Positions 1-12,253 of a stretch of DNA of 64,000 bases are shown here, piece by piece (the first letter of the stretch is position 1; every line of letters begins with the position of its first letter). The notes under the pieces are model-generated. The model worked only from the letters and a program-made list of their open reading frames with translations. It was not told the origin of the DNA and made no database searches. The DNA lies in assembly GCF_001540865.1 (NCBI RefSeq), contig NC_033636.1:3830184-3894183 (forward strand). Reading direction: 5' to 3'. Made by a program: the position numbers and the translations under genes. The DNA is from Ananas comosus (lineage: Eukaryota > Streptophyta > Magnoliopsida > Poales > Bromeliaceae).

Positions 1-218
1 AAAGAGGGCAAATTAATTATATATAAGGCCCCAGTTTATTGATTTGTGTTTTAATACTCAAACTTTTAAGTTGACATTTAGATAGTTTACTTACCTAAAA
101 GAGGTGAAACAGAGTCTTGCCTTTTAAGTTCCGTCCAAGCAACTGATATGCCATTGAAATGGCGCGCGGTGACACTATTTCTTATACATCGGAATAAAAT
201 TCGTCCTAAATAGCTGAT
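1..218. repeat. Duplicated segment upstream of the HIPP gene (copy 1)
   Basis: This block is nearly identical to sequence at about 1838-1917 plus 2604-2741 inside intron 2 of the HIPP gene downstream. Shared landmarks are the TATATATAAGGCCC stretch, GTTGACATTTAG, and GATATGCCATTGAAATGGC. Copy 1 lacks the MITE that interrupts copy 2. It ends exactly at the single N at 219, so it is either a true promoter-side duplication or an assembly join. Confidence 0.85.
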
Positions 219-219
219 N
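219..219. other. Single undetermined base at a repeat boundary
   Basis: A lone N sits where homology to the intronic copy stops, 26 bases before the HIPP start codon. It may mark a patched contig join, which would make the HIPP 5' flank unreliable. Confidence 0.7.
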
Positions 220-244
220 CCCCGCACCATTAATTATTACGAGG

Positions 245-3200
245 ATGGGTGCGCTTGACCACCTCTCGGATATGTGCAGTGCCACAGAAACAAAGCACGC
301 ATTGAAAATTAGAAAGAGGAGGCCACTGCAGGTGAGAGTATATATGAAGCAATTCTATATTTATAGCGCAAATTTATATAGTTTACTCATTTTCTACGTA
401 CATATTACTTTTTGGAAAGGAGATCGATTACATACAGGATCTTCGATTCGATCGCTCTTCTCTAGAATCTCTACTATTCCATTATACGATCCTAAATCAC
501 ACTTTCTCGTCTTTGTTCTCTGCGTAATAGACTGTGGACATCAGGGTGAAGATGGACTGCGATGGCTGTGAAAGGAGAGTAAAACATGCACTTACCTCTA
601 TGAGAGGTTATTATTCCTCTCAACCTTGCTCCTTAATTTTCTTTCCACTTGATTTTATGAGATAATTTTTAATTTATACGCTCTTCAAAACTTCAAAATT
701 ATCACATTTATTCCTGCATGACCAAATACCCATTTTGATTTTAAAAAATTCCCTCAAATATTCCATTTTCCTCTAAGGTTTACTAATAGATTGAGTTTTA
801 CAATGATATATTTAATTCTAGTATCGAGAGGCAAATTTAAAATTTTAAATAATAGTAAGGGGTACAAATTAAAGCAAAAACCTCTTTATTTATTATTTAT
901 TTATTTATTGTAAAATATATGGAATACTTTTAATTAAGTTGTTAAAGAATGATATTTTAATATTTAATGTATTTTATATTCAACACTTCTCTGAAAATAT
1001 AATTCACCTTTGGTTGCTATATATGCGGTAAAAAAGGCCATATATAAGTTAAGTAATTTTGGAACAAGCTGGATAGTAAATAGATATAAGGTAACTAAAT
1101 TTATTTGACAAATTTAATTAGAAACAAAACATTACTTCTCCAAATGATTTCTTGTTACCTGTCTTTTCCTCTGATTGTTATTTCTTTCATTATTGCATAT
1201 CAAGTTAGTCGGTGGATCTGTTTTTTATTGCTTTGTTTGAATTTAGTTAGTATAAACTCTTTTTTCTTTTCTTTTTTTTTGTTTTGTTTCTCTTTTTGCA
1301 TTTTCTTTTGTCATTTTCTTGTACTCAACCTTTAGCTCTTTAAAAATACACTCATAGGAGCAGGCCTTCACGTCCGTTGTCTTCAGTAGTGTGAACTGCA
1401 TAATAAATTTAACATGCTTATTGAATAAAAATATAATAAGCCCCAAAAAGAAAAATAATAATAAAAGATAAGATTTAAGTGTAGGAGGTGAATCGAGTCT
1501 GGTAGTCAAGGCCTTCCGCCGCAACGGTGGGCCGGACCGGGCTCGACTCGGCTCTGTACGTGCACGTGTGTGTACTTTGTGGGCAGCACCATTCTCGTTA
1601 TATCCTAAACATAGAGTATAGTAGCCGCTACTACATATCATAAGTTTTTTTATGTGGGATCAAACTCATATGTAGTAATCTTACACACAAGCTCCCAGAT
1701 AAAGCCCATTTGACTTTGGGCCATCCCAGAAGCCCCGTGAGTCAAAATAAAATTTTAAATCACTTTAAATTATATAAATACTAACCACCATAAAATCTGT
1801 TAGAAGCATGCACTTAAAATGGTAGAATCTTGTGGAGAAAGATGGCAAATTAATTATATATAAGGCCCTAGTTTATTGATTTGTGTTTTAATACTCAAAC
1901 TTTTAAGTTGACATTTAGGGTGCGTTTGGTTCGCGCTATTTTTTAAAGATTCCTAGTAATCCAATAGGAATAAAAAATTATGACGGTGTTTGACTAAACG
2001 CACTAAATAATCTAGTTGGTAATATTGGATTCACTTGGGAATAAGATTCACCCCAAAGTAATAATCTCATTCCTTTGAGGGAGGGTTGGTATCCTCATAT
2101 TAATGGATTGGGGTAATCATAATATGTCTAATCTCTTTCTTTCTTTCTACCTGTCGGCTAATTGATATTATTTTTCGTTACACTCTAACCTTATATCTCT
2201 CTTTAAACTTATTTTTCTTTCTAAAATTCAACTTTTTTTCTCTCTCTAAACTAAGCTTTCTCTCTCTCTCTCTCTTTCTAAAATTTCAACTCTCTCACTC
2301 CCTCTAATTTTGACTATATTTTTCTTTTTATTTTTTTAATTATGCTCTCTCTCTCTAACTTATACTCTCTCTTCCTTTTTTCTAAAAAGATGTTGAAACT
2401 TTTGGTAACATTATCTAAAATTAATTAAATAAATAAATTAATTAATTGTATATGTTTTATAATATTAAATAACATGGCTAATTAATATTACCGTGTGAAC
2501 CAAACATAGGAATTTCACATTTTTAGTAATAGAATGAATAGGAATAAATTCTCGGATATTTTTTATTCCTAATAATATTTCATAATGCGAACCAAACGCA
2601 CCCTTAGATAATTTACTTACCTAAAAGAGGTGAAACAGAGTCTTACCTTTTAAGTTCTGTCCAAGCAACTGATATGCCATTGAAATGGCGGTGACACTAT
2701 TTCTTACACATCGGAATAAAATTTATCCTAAATAGCTGATTTTGAGACAGTTTAATTTCTTACATAATATATTTCCGTTGGTTTATAACTTTTTATTTTT
2801 ATATCATTTAGATTTAATTTGTAGATCATATATGACAAATCAGAGTTTCGGCTAGGACCTACCCATATGGACTCTATTTTCTAATGTGCATGCACGCCTA
2901 GTAATCATCTCTCTCTCTCTCTCCCACTCGCCGGTGTGCTAGTAGTGACTAAGATGTCACGTTATCTCCACGTAACTATTTGGTTGGCGCGTGTTTCACC
3001 AACTCTGTGGAAGAAAACCTACTGACAAGACTTGATGGGAACATTGAAAATTTTGAATTAGCAAGGTGAATTAAAAGTTCAAAGAGTTCAAACCACAAGA
3101 AATTGATCCCCTCCGAATAATTAACATTTTCAAACAGACATGCCCTTGTCCTCTAATACTTGTAATATATATCATCTTAAATATAAAACATTTTATGCTT

Positions 3201-4242
3201 GTGATCTCTGTTGTTTGTTTGGTTTGAGCTCAGAGTAGATGAAATTGATACTTTCTATCTTAAAGGCCAACGAAACAATTTCTAACATATTCAAATAAAG
3301 TATTTTCAGGAAAATAATATAGTACGAAAATGTTTAAGCTTTCAAACGGCGCGGCTTGGAAAATAGAGGAGTAGGCATAGGAAAAATTAATGCATGCCAA
3401 AAATCATCTTAGATGGGCTTACTGAAAGGAAATAGCAGTCAACTAACTAGCCTGCAATGAATTCTAAATAGTCAATTTATGCTATTTGATGATACAACCA
3501 TCAAATATAACTTTTGTAGGTAAGCCAAAATGTATTTTTAATTACTTGGGAGAACTGTTGACACATAAAAAGTACAACTACGTACGTACGTACGGAGATT
3601 TTTTATTGCATAAAAGTTAAACTTGATGGCGAAACCACAAAGTTCAGAGGTTAAACTTTGATTAACTAGCTCATTCTGATTGAGAAAGTAGCTTATTAAT
3701 ATTAGTCTAGTTAAGAGTGGTGCATGCTTTCGTTCGCTCATGTCGTCGTGCCATTCATTCTATATTGTATCGAACTGCATGTATCTGACGCTTTCCAGTA
3801 TTGCTAATGACTGTATATAGACCCACATGTAATTACTATAATTAGCTGTATCAGCTGGAATTGAACAGAAGCAATTATATATTTTGCAAATTAATTAATT
3901 TCCTGCATGCTAGTTTAACTATAATAATAATAATAATATTAATGCTCAGGTGTGATAAATGTAAACGTGAATCGGAAGCAAAGTAGGGTGACGGTGACAG
4001 GCCATGTGGAACCCAATAAGGTGATGGAGAGAGTGCTGAGCACCGGAAAGAAGGCCGAGTTCTGGCCCTACAGGCCTTACAATCTCGTCACCTTTCCCTA
4101 CGTTCAGGGAGCTTACGACAAGAAAGCGCCGTCAGGTTTTGTGCGCAATGTGCCTCAGGCCATGGTTAGCCCCAGCGCGCCGGAACTCACGTACATGACG
4201 CTGTTCAGCGACGAGAACACCCACGCTTGTTCCATTATGTAA
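245..4242 (+). CDS. Heavy-metal-associated isoprenylated plant protein (HIPP), 3 exons
   Basis: Exons 245-331, 531-606 and 3950-4242 join in frame with GT/AG borders to give 151 residues. Exon 1 encodes the typical MGALDHLSDMCS start and a basic stretch. Exon 2 encodes the heavy-metal-associated (HMA) core with MDCDGCERRV, whose two cysteines bind metal. Exon 3 carries NRKQSRVTVTGHVEPNKV, EFWPYRPYNLV, YDKKAPSGFVRN and a C-terminal CSIM, a CaaX box for prenylation. HIPPs are plant-specific metallochaperone-like proteins, often membrane- or nucleus-associated and stress-regulated; the residues here are closest to the HIPP20/22/24-type subgroup. That subgroup assignment is from memory of the family. 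Intron 2 is unusually long (3.3 kb) and holds a MITE. The gene looks intact. The upstream region is doubtful because of the N at 219. Confidence 0.93.
607..1837 (+). other. HIPP intron 2, first part
   Basis: AT-rich intron sequence with no gene. Around 1480-1600 there is a GC-richer patch, and short open frames there have no recognisable motif. No defined element was found. Confidence 0.7.
1838..2741. repeat. Duplicated segment in HIPP intron 2 (copy 2, interrupted by a MITE)
   Basis: This is the second copy of window positions 1-218. It is split after GTTGACATTTA by the MITE at 1918-2603 and resumes with GATAATTTACTTACC. The uninterrupted copy 1 gives the empty site and so confirms the MITE borders. 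Confidence 0.85.
1918..2603. mobile_element. PIF/Harbinger-type (Tourist-like) MITE
   Basis: A 686-bp element with perfect 17-bp terminal inverted repeats, GGGTGCGTTTGGTTCGC and its complement. It is flanked by the 3-bp duplication TTA (1915-1917 and 2604-2606). Copy 1 of the host segment lacks it. No coding capacity is visible; the interior has CT-rich and AT-rich runs. TIR sequence and TTA duplication are the PIF/Harbinger signature. Confidence 0.9.
2742..3949 (+). other. HIPP intron 2, last part
   Basis: AT-rich intron with short CT runs near 2910 and an ACGT-rich patch near 3580. It ends with a TAA-rich tract and the acceptor AG at 3948-3949. No gene or bounded element was found. Confidence 0.7.
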
Positions 4243-5110
4243 AGAAATCGATCTGAGGGCCAAAAAAGCATGCATATATATATGGGAGTATAATTAATTA
4301 ATTCAGAGAAGTTGCATGCGCTAGCTAGCTCTTCAATGCTCACTACTGCAGGTTTTCTTCCTATATTATTATAAGAGCGGTTTATGTACGTACGTAGTTT
4401 TCCTACTTGTAGGATATATATATATATATTCTCTAGTAGTAACTTGAGTTTGCGGATTAATCTTCTCGCGCGCCGATGAATATTTCTCTATTAACCTTAT
4501 GAGGTTTCCTTAATTTAGCAGTTGTTGAATGTCTATTATTATTTAAGTATTATTAATACACAGCTCCTCTTAATTAGAGCACTCTTTATGTATGAAAGAA
4601 CATATGCGCACTTTAGGATGTAACTGCTTCTTAATTAACTCTTCAAGCTAAAGAGAAAAAATAAACAAACAATAATGTCCCCGCTCTGTGAGAGAATGGG
4701 CTAATAATTAAGTGTTGACGGTCGACAAAAAATCCCAGGGTAGCCAATAATCACCTTTGTTGCTACTCCCTTTTAAGTATTAACTTGCAGTCACCCAATA
4801 AATAAGGCGATAATTATCTATATATATACCCCTTAAAAATCTGAAAATATCTTGTATACTTTTTTTTTCTTTTTCAAATATACTCTCTGTATAGTTTTTT
4901 CTATTATTCAAGAAAAAAACTAGTTGTTTGTAACCGTTAAGTCATGTTGAGTTAAATTTCTACCAGACTTATAGGAGTCAAAAATACCTATTTTTGTCCC
5001 TAACTTAATTACCAACATTTTTTCTTAATTAGTAATTATTTCTTTTAAGAGGCAATTATTTATATACCGCTAAAAAGTTTCATACTTGTTTATTTACTCC
5101 GTTTAAAGGG
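4243..5110. other. HIPP 3' flank and intergenic DNA
   Basis: Follows the HIPP stop codon. AT-rich, with a short TA microsatellite near 4413-4430. No coding or repeat structure that I can define; probably contains the HIPP 3' UTR in its first few hundred bases. Confidence 0.6.
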
Positions 5111-6200
5111 CTAATATGAAAAATAGGGCTTTTTTTTGCATTTGTTCCCCTCAAAAAAATTTATTTTAAAAATAACCCTACCAAATTTATAATTGCAATT
5201 TTGGCCCTATCCCTGCCACGCAGGTACAATGTAATTAAGCGCCACGCAAGCAAGTTGGGCCTAGGTTGTTGCGTTGAACACGGTGGACCATGTTTATAAT
5301 TTATATTATCCCGTGCTGGATTGGAATAATACATTAAACACGATAAACTATTCCGCGTGTCCTTTAGACATGGTGAATGGTTTATCGTGTAGTAAAACTC
5401 CAGCCCCTACATTACAAATTAAATTCAGCACAGCACTAAAAAAAATTCAACATCAACAACACAATAAATTCAACATCAACAACACAATAAATTCAACATC
5501 AACAACACATCAAACACAAAAACACAACAACAAATCCAACATATAACAACACAACAACAAATCCAACACAACACCAATAAAACATCAATACCATATCATC
5601 ACAACAAAATATAAAAATATAGAGAAAATTTTTCAATAATATAGAAAGTTCTGTAGAATTTAAAATTTACAAAAATATAATGTCATGCTCACCTCTTAGT
5701 TCCATGACCACTTCTACCTACACATTCCCTACCACGACTGTGAAGGCTGAGATTTTTTTATATGTAAATTTGACACCTTTTTAAATGTTATCATCTCTAT
5801 TTTAATTTTAAAACTGCCAATCAAATTTCAGCGAAAAATGAATTAAAATAAAAATTTTATGCGATTAATACTATTCACTTAAAATGAATAGTAACTCGCG
5901 TTTCCAAATTTGGTCGAAGGGAGAAGTTGGCTTCGGGAGCGAATTGGACTCCGTTTCAGATGATCCAATAGCTCGTTTTCAATGGTTCGACTGTGTCGGA
6001 GCCAATAGCCCTGACGAATTTTAGATTTGACCCACGGTTTTCTAGAAAAGTGGATTTTATTGCAAAGGGGGCAAATTATACCTTGTGTTTTAGCTTTTTA
6101 AGCACTACCGGTGCTTAGTTTTGTGAGAAAACCCATGGGCAGGGACCGTCCTGTGAGAGAAAACTATCATAGAGGGGTTTGGGCCATGAATTTTGCTAAT
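5111..6200. mobile_element. Possible MULE-type non-autonomous element
   Basis: The left side (GGGCTTTTTTTTGCATTTG, then AACCCTACCAAA) resembles the ends of the MULE family elsewhere in the window. It is followed by diverged palindromic pieces of the same kind as their subterminal repeats (GTGGACCATG, TGGTGAATGG). I could not fix the right end or a target duplication, so borders are approximate. Confidence 0.35.
5446..5514. repeat. 23-bp tandem repeat, 3 copies
   Basis: The unit TTCAACATCAACAACACAATAAA occurs at 5446, 5469 and 5492, the last copy with changes. Diverged CAACAACAAATCCAACA repeats follow to about 5570. Confidence 0.9.
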
Positions 6201-7755
6201 TGGGGGCTTTTGGAGTAAATTAGCAATATTAAGATATCAACCTTAGGATTAGGGTTTCATTAACCCTAACCCTAACCCTAGCCACCCTTCCCTCTCCCAT
6301 CTGGTCCTCCTGAGATGTGGTGCCATCGCCGTCAGTGTCGCCGGTCGCCGAGGAAGAAGAACCAAAAATTTCTCCTCTTTTCTTCCTCTCTCTCTCTATT
6401 TGTATTTATTGGGGTGAGAGAGGGGGGACCTAAGCTGGCTGTCCCTGCCACTACCCACCAGGACCGCCGCCGTGGTGGTCCTCTGACTCCGAACGGCCAT
6501 CCCTGAAGCACCCCGGTGCCGCCGTGCCTTAGGGGAAGTGTGGCGGCCAAGGAGGAGCTGCAACAGCCGCGTGGCTGTGGGGAGCCACCCGGCCGTCGCC
6601 GCACCTCCCTACCGTGCTAGACCGATCTCAACAATTCCTGAGGGACCACCGTCGTTGCTCCTGGCCAACCCCGTGCCGCCGTTGCGCCGCGGGCTTGTGG
6701 GGAAGCCGCGCTTCCACTTCCTCCCACAACTGGCCAAGGTCCCGGTCATCTATTCTGGGTGCGGTGACTCTCCTTTGGCCAGGGCCCAAGCTGTCATGCC
6801 ATCATTCGCGTTACGCGTGATGCCCTAGCTCAGCCAAGGCTCCAAATCGAGGTTGATCTTGGGCGACCTTGGTTTTTCGACCATCGGAGGTTTCAGCGAG
6901 CATCCCAAGCATGAGCACTGCACTCCTAGGACCTCGTGGATTGTCGTGCTCACCTTTGCTATGATCGGTGACGCTCCGATGAGCGCGAAGATCATGGTTG
7001 CTTTCGAGATCAAGTAATCGTTAGATTTTCTCACTGATTCGCGACCTTCCAGCCACCGTTTTCGCTTCGGACAGTGAGCACGAGCATTCTTGCATCGAGT
7101 TGATTCAAATCGACTGGTTTGTTGGATTCGTTGTGACACGGATTGCGGTAACGAGCTCTAAACTGGTGTATATTTCGTAACTGTATAGTAAATATTACAT
7201 GAATGGATTGGTTGCATGTTTCATGCATTGGCGACGCTGTGTACTACCCTGAACAGCGTGAAGTCGCTATTAGCAACGTTTTGACTGATCGTGAAAGGTT
7301 TGGGAGCCGTTGTGGAGTTAAATTGTGGCCCCACGACATCGTTTAATTGGTGAAAATTCGCTGAACGGACGCGGGTTTGTTGGTAGGTTTTGATGTTCTA
7401 GCATTGTAGATAGCTTGAGAACACCGCCATGCCTTGTTGGCTGGTTGCTACTGCCATCCTCGAAGTATGAAAGTGGTAGGTTAGCGGCGGGAGCGTTTCC
7501 GAGCCTGTTTTGGTGATTTTGAAAACCCGGTTCGGTAGTTTTTTGTATTGTTGATCCTTTAGTATTTATTAAGTGTTGTTGCTGCCCGAGCACTTGTTTT
7601 GGTGCGTTTGGGGACAGCGGTTAGTTACAGTAGGGATTGGGGATTTTCGAAGCAATTTGTGGATTCCAGAGGCGTTCTGAAAGTTCCGAAAGTTTCGGTG
7701 GTGATTTTCACTTTTCTCTTCTCTCCGCTTATACTTACATATCAGTATCTTAGTC
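6201..7755. other. GC-richer unassigned DNA, probably old retroelement sequence
   Basis: Starts with three CCCTAA units (6264-6281) and then becomes GC-rich with several overlapping short open frames, none with a recognisable domain. The following sequence has the texture of an LTR or leader but no boundary could be set. The copia solo LTR inserted at its right side. Confidence 0.4.
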
Positions 7756-7760
7756 TCTAC

Positions 7761-10700
7761 TGTTAGATGTATGCCCTAGAAGCCAACCAGGCCGACACAT
7801 GTATTCTTTCTAGGACATAAATTTGTATTTGACTTTAAAATAGTATGAATAACTTTGGGTTCTTATTTTCATTCATGTTGTGTATGTGTCCATGAATCGT
7901 CCAAGGAATTAATAAGATGATGACATATATTCTCAAGAGTTGAGAATTTGAGATATGTGCCATTGGTGGTTAATTCCTAAATGCTCCTAATCAATGGATC
8001 ATCACGGGGACGGTGATTGATCCGGTGAGATTGGTGCATAGGTCGCTTCCCTTTTGGGTAGATGGTCTCGAGTCGACAGTGTGGGGAAACTGAAGCAAAT
8101 ATGCAGGTGGTTGTTAGAGAACAAGGGTACCGAGCGTGACCAACGCGAGAAGTCACTTGGATGTCTACTCACTCGTCAGTGACTTACTCAATGTTGCAGT
8201 AGTATGACTGGTCCTTTGACCTGCGGTGCCTCGGCTATTCACAATGAGGTTACTGTAGTTTGACTGTACATACACTTGGTCCCTAGCCATTCGGGTCCTT
8301 GCGGTGCATGTTGGCTGCAGTAGGTTCATTGTAGGAATAGGATGCGCACTTAGATAGAATCTATCTCCCTTGGTAGATAGGGGTGTTAGTCCTATATGAT
8401 TTATGAGATCGAGTTTAGAAGATCTTGGCCAGGGCAAACTTAATAGCGGAAAAGGGTTTCCGATAGTAGAAACTCGAGTCGAATAAATTTAACATATGAC
8501 AGACGATGGGGTTTGACGAGTTATTCCATAACCTCCGTCTAGTCGGGACTCATGATAGAAGGATTGTATCACACGGTAACTGCACCAAGAGGTTCATTAT
8601 TCCATTCTACTGGAATGCCACTACATGCTGCTAGGCGTCACTGGTGGATTGTGAGACTCATGAGAATTATCTAGATGATCGATAATTCTCATTGGGCTGA
8701 GTTGGAATTGTTCTAATCCATTGAAAGGAGTTTCAGTGATATTGTTGATAGTGATCAAAATATATCTCACTACCAGATAGAATAGAACCTATGGGGTCAC
8801 ACACATAAGAGGTTGTGATTGATCGGATAGCTAGATCGCGATTATTGAATCGCCGGAGGACCTAATTGTCAATATGTTGATAATTGGACTAATTTGTAAT
8901 TATTACAAATTAATGGTATTAAGGTGTAAATGTTACTAGAGAGGACTTACTAATAGTTAGTAAATTATAAGAGGACTTATGTGCAAATATTACTTTATTA
9001 ATTTTATATGATCAAATTAATATAAAATTTAAGTCGAATCAAATTAGGATTTTATCGATCTAACCAATTAAGAAAAGGATAAATTTATATCTAGATTCGT
9101 ACTTATCCTTAATGGTTATTATATTATCAAAAAGAGGATTATATTCCTCTATATAATAATACGAGAGTTTTGAGAAACCCTAGCGGTCATATTTCTTCTC
9201 CTCTCTCTTCCATCTTCTAGCAAAAAGGCGTCCTTTGCAAGGAAGCTAGCACCCCGATGAGGATATCGATCAAATCAAGAACCTCGTGTGGATACCTATA
9301 GAGATCGGACGCGTGTTGTCACGCCCCGGGACCGATGCCAATTTGGCTCGACCCGAGCACGTCAAACAGACGCCGAACGGACAGAGTTTTCCCTATCCGC
9401 CCAAGGCTCATCACATGTACATTTTTATCAATAGAGAAAAGCACTAGCGGAAACATATACAAACGGCTTACATGAGGGTAAGCAATAGCCATTAGTGAAA
9501 GAAAGGAAAACTAAACATTTACAAGTACTATGATTCATTTTTTGATCATATACATTGCATTCATTTACATTTATGATTCTTGTACTTCATTACACATTTC
9601 ATCATTTCTTTCTTACATCACATTTACCTCAAAATAAGCTTTACATTCTTTTCTCAACATCATTAGTCATCAAATACAAAAGATGAACATAGGGTACTCT
9701 ACTAACAAAATGTAAACCCAACTCAACTCTGGTGGCCTCTGTCTAAGGCGCAATACCTTTACCTCGGTCGCTCGCCGGCTCGCTCGGTCCCGGCTCTGTG
9801 GAAATAGTGGGGTGAGAACTACAACAAAGTTCCCAGTGGGTTCGGCCCAAACATCACCGACTTTCCCACTAGGACTAAACTCAGGCATAATAGAAGGATA
9901 AGCTGAAATATAGTAACCAATCTACAACATGATGCTAATATGCCTGAACAATAAGCAAGGAATATGCTCAACATTAACATATGCAGATTATGCAAGTTCT
10001 TTCATTCTTTATCTTTACTCTTTGTTCTTTGTTCTTTGCTCTTTGTTCTTTATTCTTTATTCTTTAATCTCAAGGCTAACCCGGGGGTTTCGCCACATTA
10101 ACTTGCTTCACATTAAGTCCATCATCGCAGGAACTCACCCGCTAGGACCGTCCTTCGGGTTTACTCCAACCCGTGATGCATAACTCCGGAGCGCATCGCC
10201 CGAGGGGGAGCGACCGCCCTCGAGCACGGAACTCATAGCAAGTATGATCATATCCTTAACTCAAAGGATTTATATGTTCAATCTTGACTTTACACTAGCT
10301 CTAGTGTTCATTACATCACTTTATGTTGCTAACTCTTGCAATCATTGTTCTTTACCATTCATTACTCTTGCTATCTCTAGCAATTATATTCCTTACCATT
10401 CACATTACTTTAACTTTAAACATTGTCATTTTCATCATTATTTACAATACATTGGTTTTTTAGTTCACACTATCTCTAGTGTCATTTCACTTTAACTTTA
10501 TCGAATGCCACTTGATCTATGTCATTGTGTCACTCTGTTCTTTTGCTCACTTTGGGTGCTCACTTTTCTCTCATGCATACACATAGGGTTTTCGACATTC
10601 ACATAATTCTCACTCATCGTATTATGCAAGTTGTACTCACAATCATGAATCATTATATTTTCATCATTACTTTGCCCTAAAATGCATGCAACAATATATT

Positions 10701-12209
10701 TACACATGCTCAAATGAATGACACATTAGGCATAGAGAGAAGTTCAACGAGTTTGGAAAGCACCACCCACCTCGTAGGTCTCTTTAGGTGCTCCGACGAT
10801 TTTCTTGAGATTTTTAGACACTCGGTTCACTACCTGCGGCATAACAAAGCCAAATTAGGCTTATTGGGCCATAACTTTACATACACTTTTCGTAATGCTA
10901 TTCCGAGCGCACCAACGCGTCGGAAGTACCCCCAATTAGGTTTCTAGATGGTCAATTGCACTTAGAAATCCCCATGAGCAAAAGCCCCAATTTGGTGCCC
11001 TAGCTCCAATACATATACAAAACCTAGGGTTTGATCTCATTGGGAAGCAAAAGTAGCTTCATTATACTCTAAAAAGTCTATTAGAACCATCTTTAGATAA
11101 ATCAAAACCCTACTTAGGGTTTCACCATGAGAGGTGATGAAGCTCACCTCAAGCTTCACCATTTCTATGGTCTTAATCTCAAACGAAGCAAAAGAAAAGT
11201 TTCAAATACTCAAATGGTTCCATAAAACCCATTTTAAGCTTAATCCAAACCCTAGATTAGGTTCTACCATGATTAGGGTTCCAAGCTTACCTTGTAAGCT
11301 CTCCTTTTCCAAGCTAGAGAGGAAGAAGATGAAGTTGCTTCACCTCTTGATCTTCTTCTTCACCTTATTTTCCTTCTTTTCCTTCCTTTCTTTCTTTCTT
11401 CTTCTTCTCCTTTGTCTTCTAGAGAGAGAGAGGGAGAGAAGAGAGTGTGAGAGGGTGAGGAAATGAGAGAAATATCTCATTTGCCCTCATACATAGCTAT
11501 TGGGTTGCCAAAATGCAAATAAACCCCTCAACTTTCACTTTAATACACTGCCCGAACTGGGCTGTTCGCGCAGGCGGGGACCGGTCTCTCCTTCAGGGAC
11601 CGGTTCCCAAAGGCTCTCCCCGCGCAGCAAGAGCTGCTGCGCGCAGGGCAACCGGTCTCTCTTTGGGGGACCGGTCTCTCGGGGACCGGTCTCTCAGGCA
11701 GGGACCGGCTCCCGAGAGCTAGTTTCTCAGGACTTAGCCGATTTTTCGGCTGTCTCCTTTCATACACGTTCGGGGACTGGTCTCTCCCACCAGGGACCGA
11801 TCCCCGAGAGCTCAAAATCTGCAGTTTTGCAGAATTTGATTCTTTAGCTCTCGAAAACCTTCCACAACGCACTTTTGATCATTTTAACACCTTCAGACTT
11901 TCCGAAGTGTACCGTCCTCGCACTTTGGTCAATTTGACTAAAGTTCGATATTTACTTTCTGAATTTTCGGTATATTACACGTGTGCAGCTTCAAAAGAAC
12001 CCAATTCCACGATCATCAAATTGAGTATTTGATGTGAAGATCTATCCGCGAAAAAGGTAAAGATTCCATCTTACTTTTCTTCTTTAATCTTAAAGAACAT
12101 GAGGGATCCTAATTGCGTGGTTTTTTAGATTGGATTTCGAGAGTTTTCAAAATCAAATTTGTTTGATTTCTTTTTCTGCTGCGTTTTTACCGTACGCAAT
12201 TTTCTAACA
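7761..12209 (+). mobile_element. Solo Ty1/copia LTR, interrupted
   Basis: Begins TGTTAGATGTATGCCC and ends TTTTCTAACA. The direct repeat TCTAC flanks both sides (7756-7760 and 12210-12214), so this is a solo LTR and not the 5' LTR of the neighbouring copia remnant. Without the nested gypsy LTR it is about 1.78 kb, the same as the related LTR at 14065-22196. Confidence 0.85.
9317..11979 (-). mobile_element. Solo Ty3/gypsy (Tekay-like) LTR inside the copia LTR
   Basis: Runs from TGTCACGCCCCGGGACC to TATATTACA on the plus strand, with 5-bp target duplication CGTGT (9312-9316 and 11980-11984). Its 2663 bp almost equals the LTR at 60625-63286 (2662 bp). On the minus strand it ends GGGGCGTGACA, as do the other copies. 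A cluster of ACCGGT-centred palindromes lies at about 11579-11810. The open frames here are within the LTR and are not genes. Confidence 0.88.
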
Positions 12210-12253
12210 TCTACATGGCGGTTGCCTTTGTTTATTGTTCGCATATCCATACT

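Noticed and set aside
6249..6281. Interstitial telomere
   Set aside because: Only about three CCCTAA units; telo-box-like motifs of this size are common near plant transcribed regions.
6315..6828. Overlapping open frames in GC-rich DNA
   Set aside because: Open on both strands at once, no domain, no splice-supported extension.
11500..11872. Several 110-115-codon open frames on both strands
   Set aside because: They are all translations of the same ACCGGT palindrome cluster of an LTR, which is open in several frames by composition.
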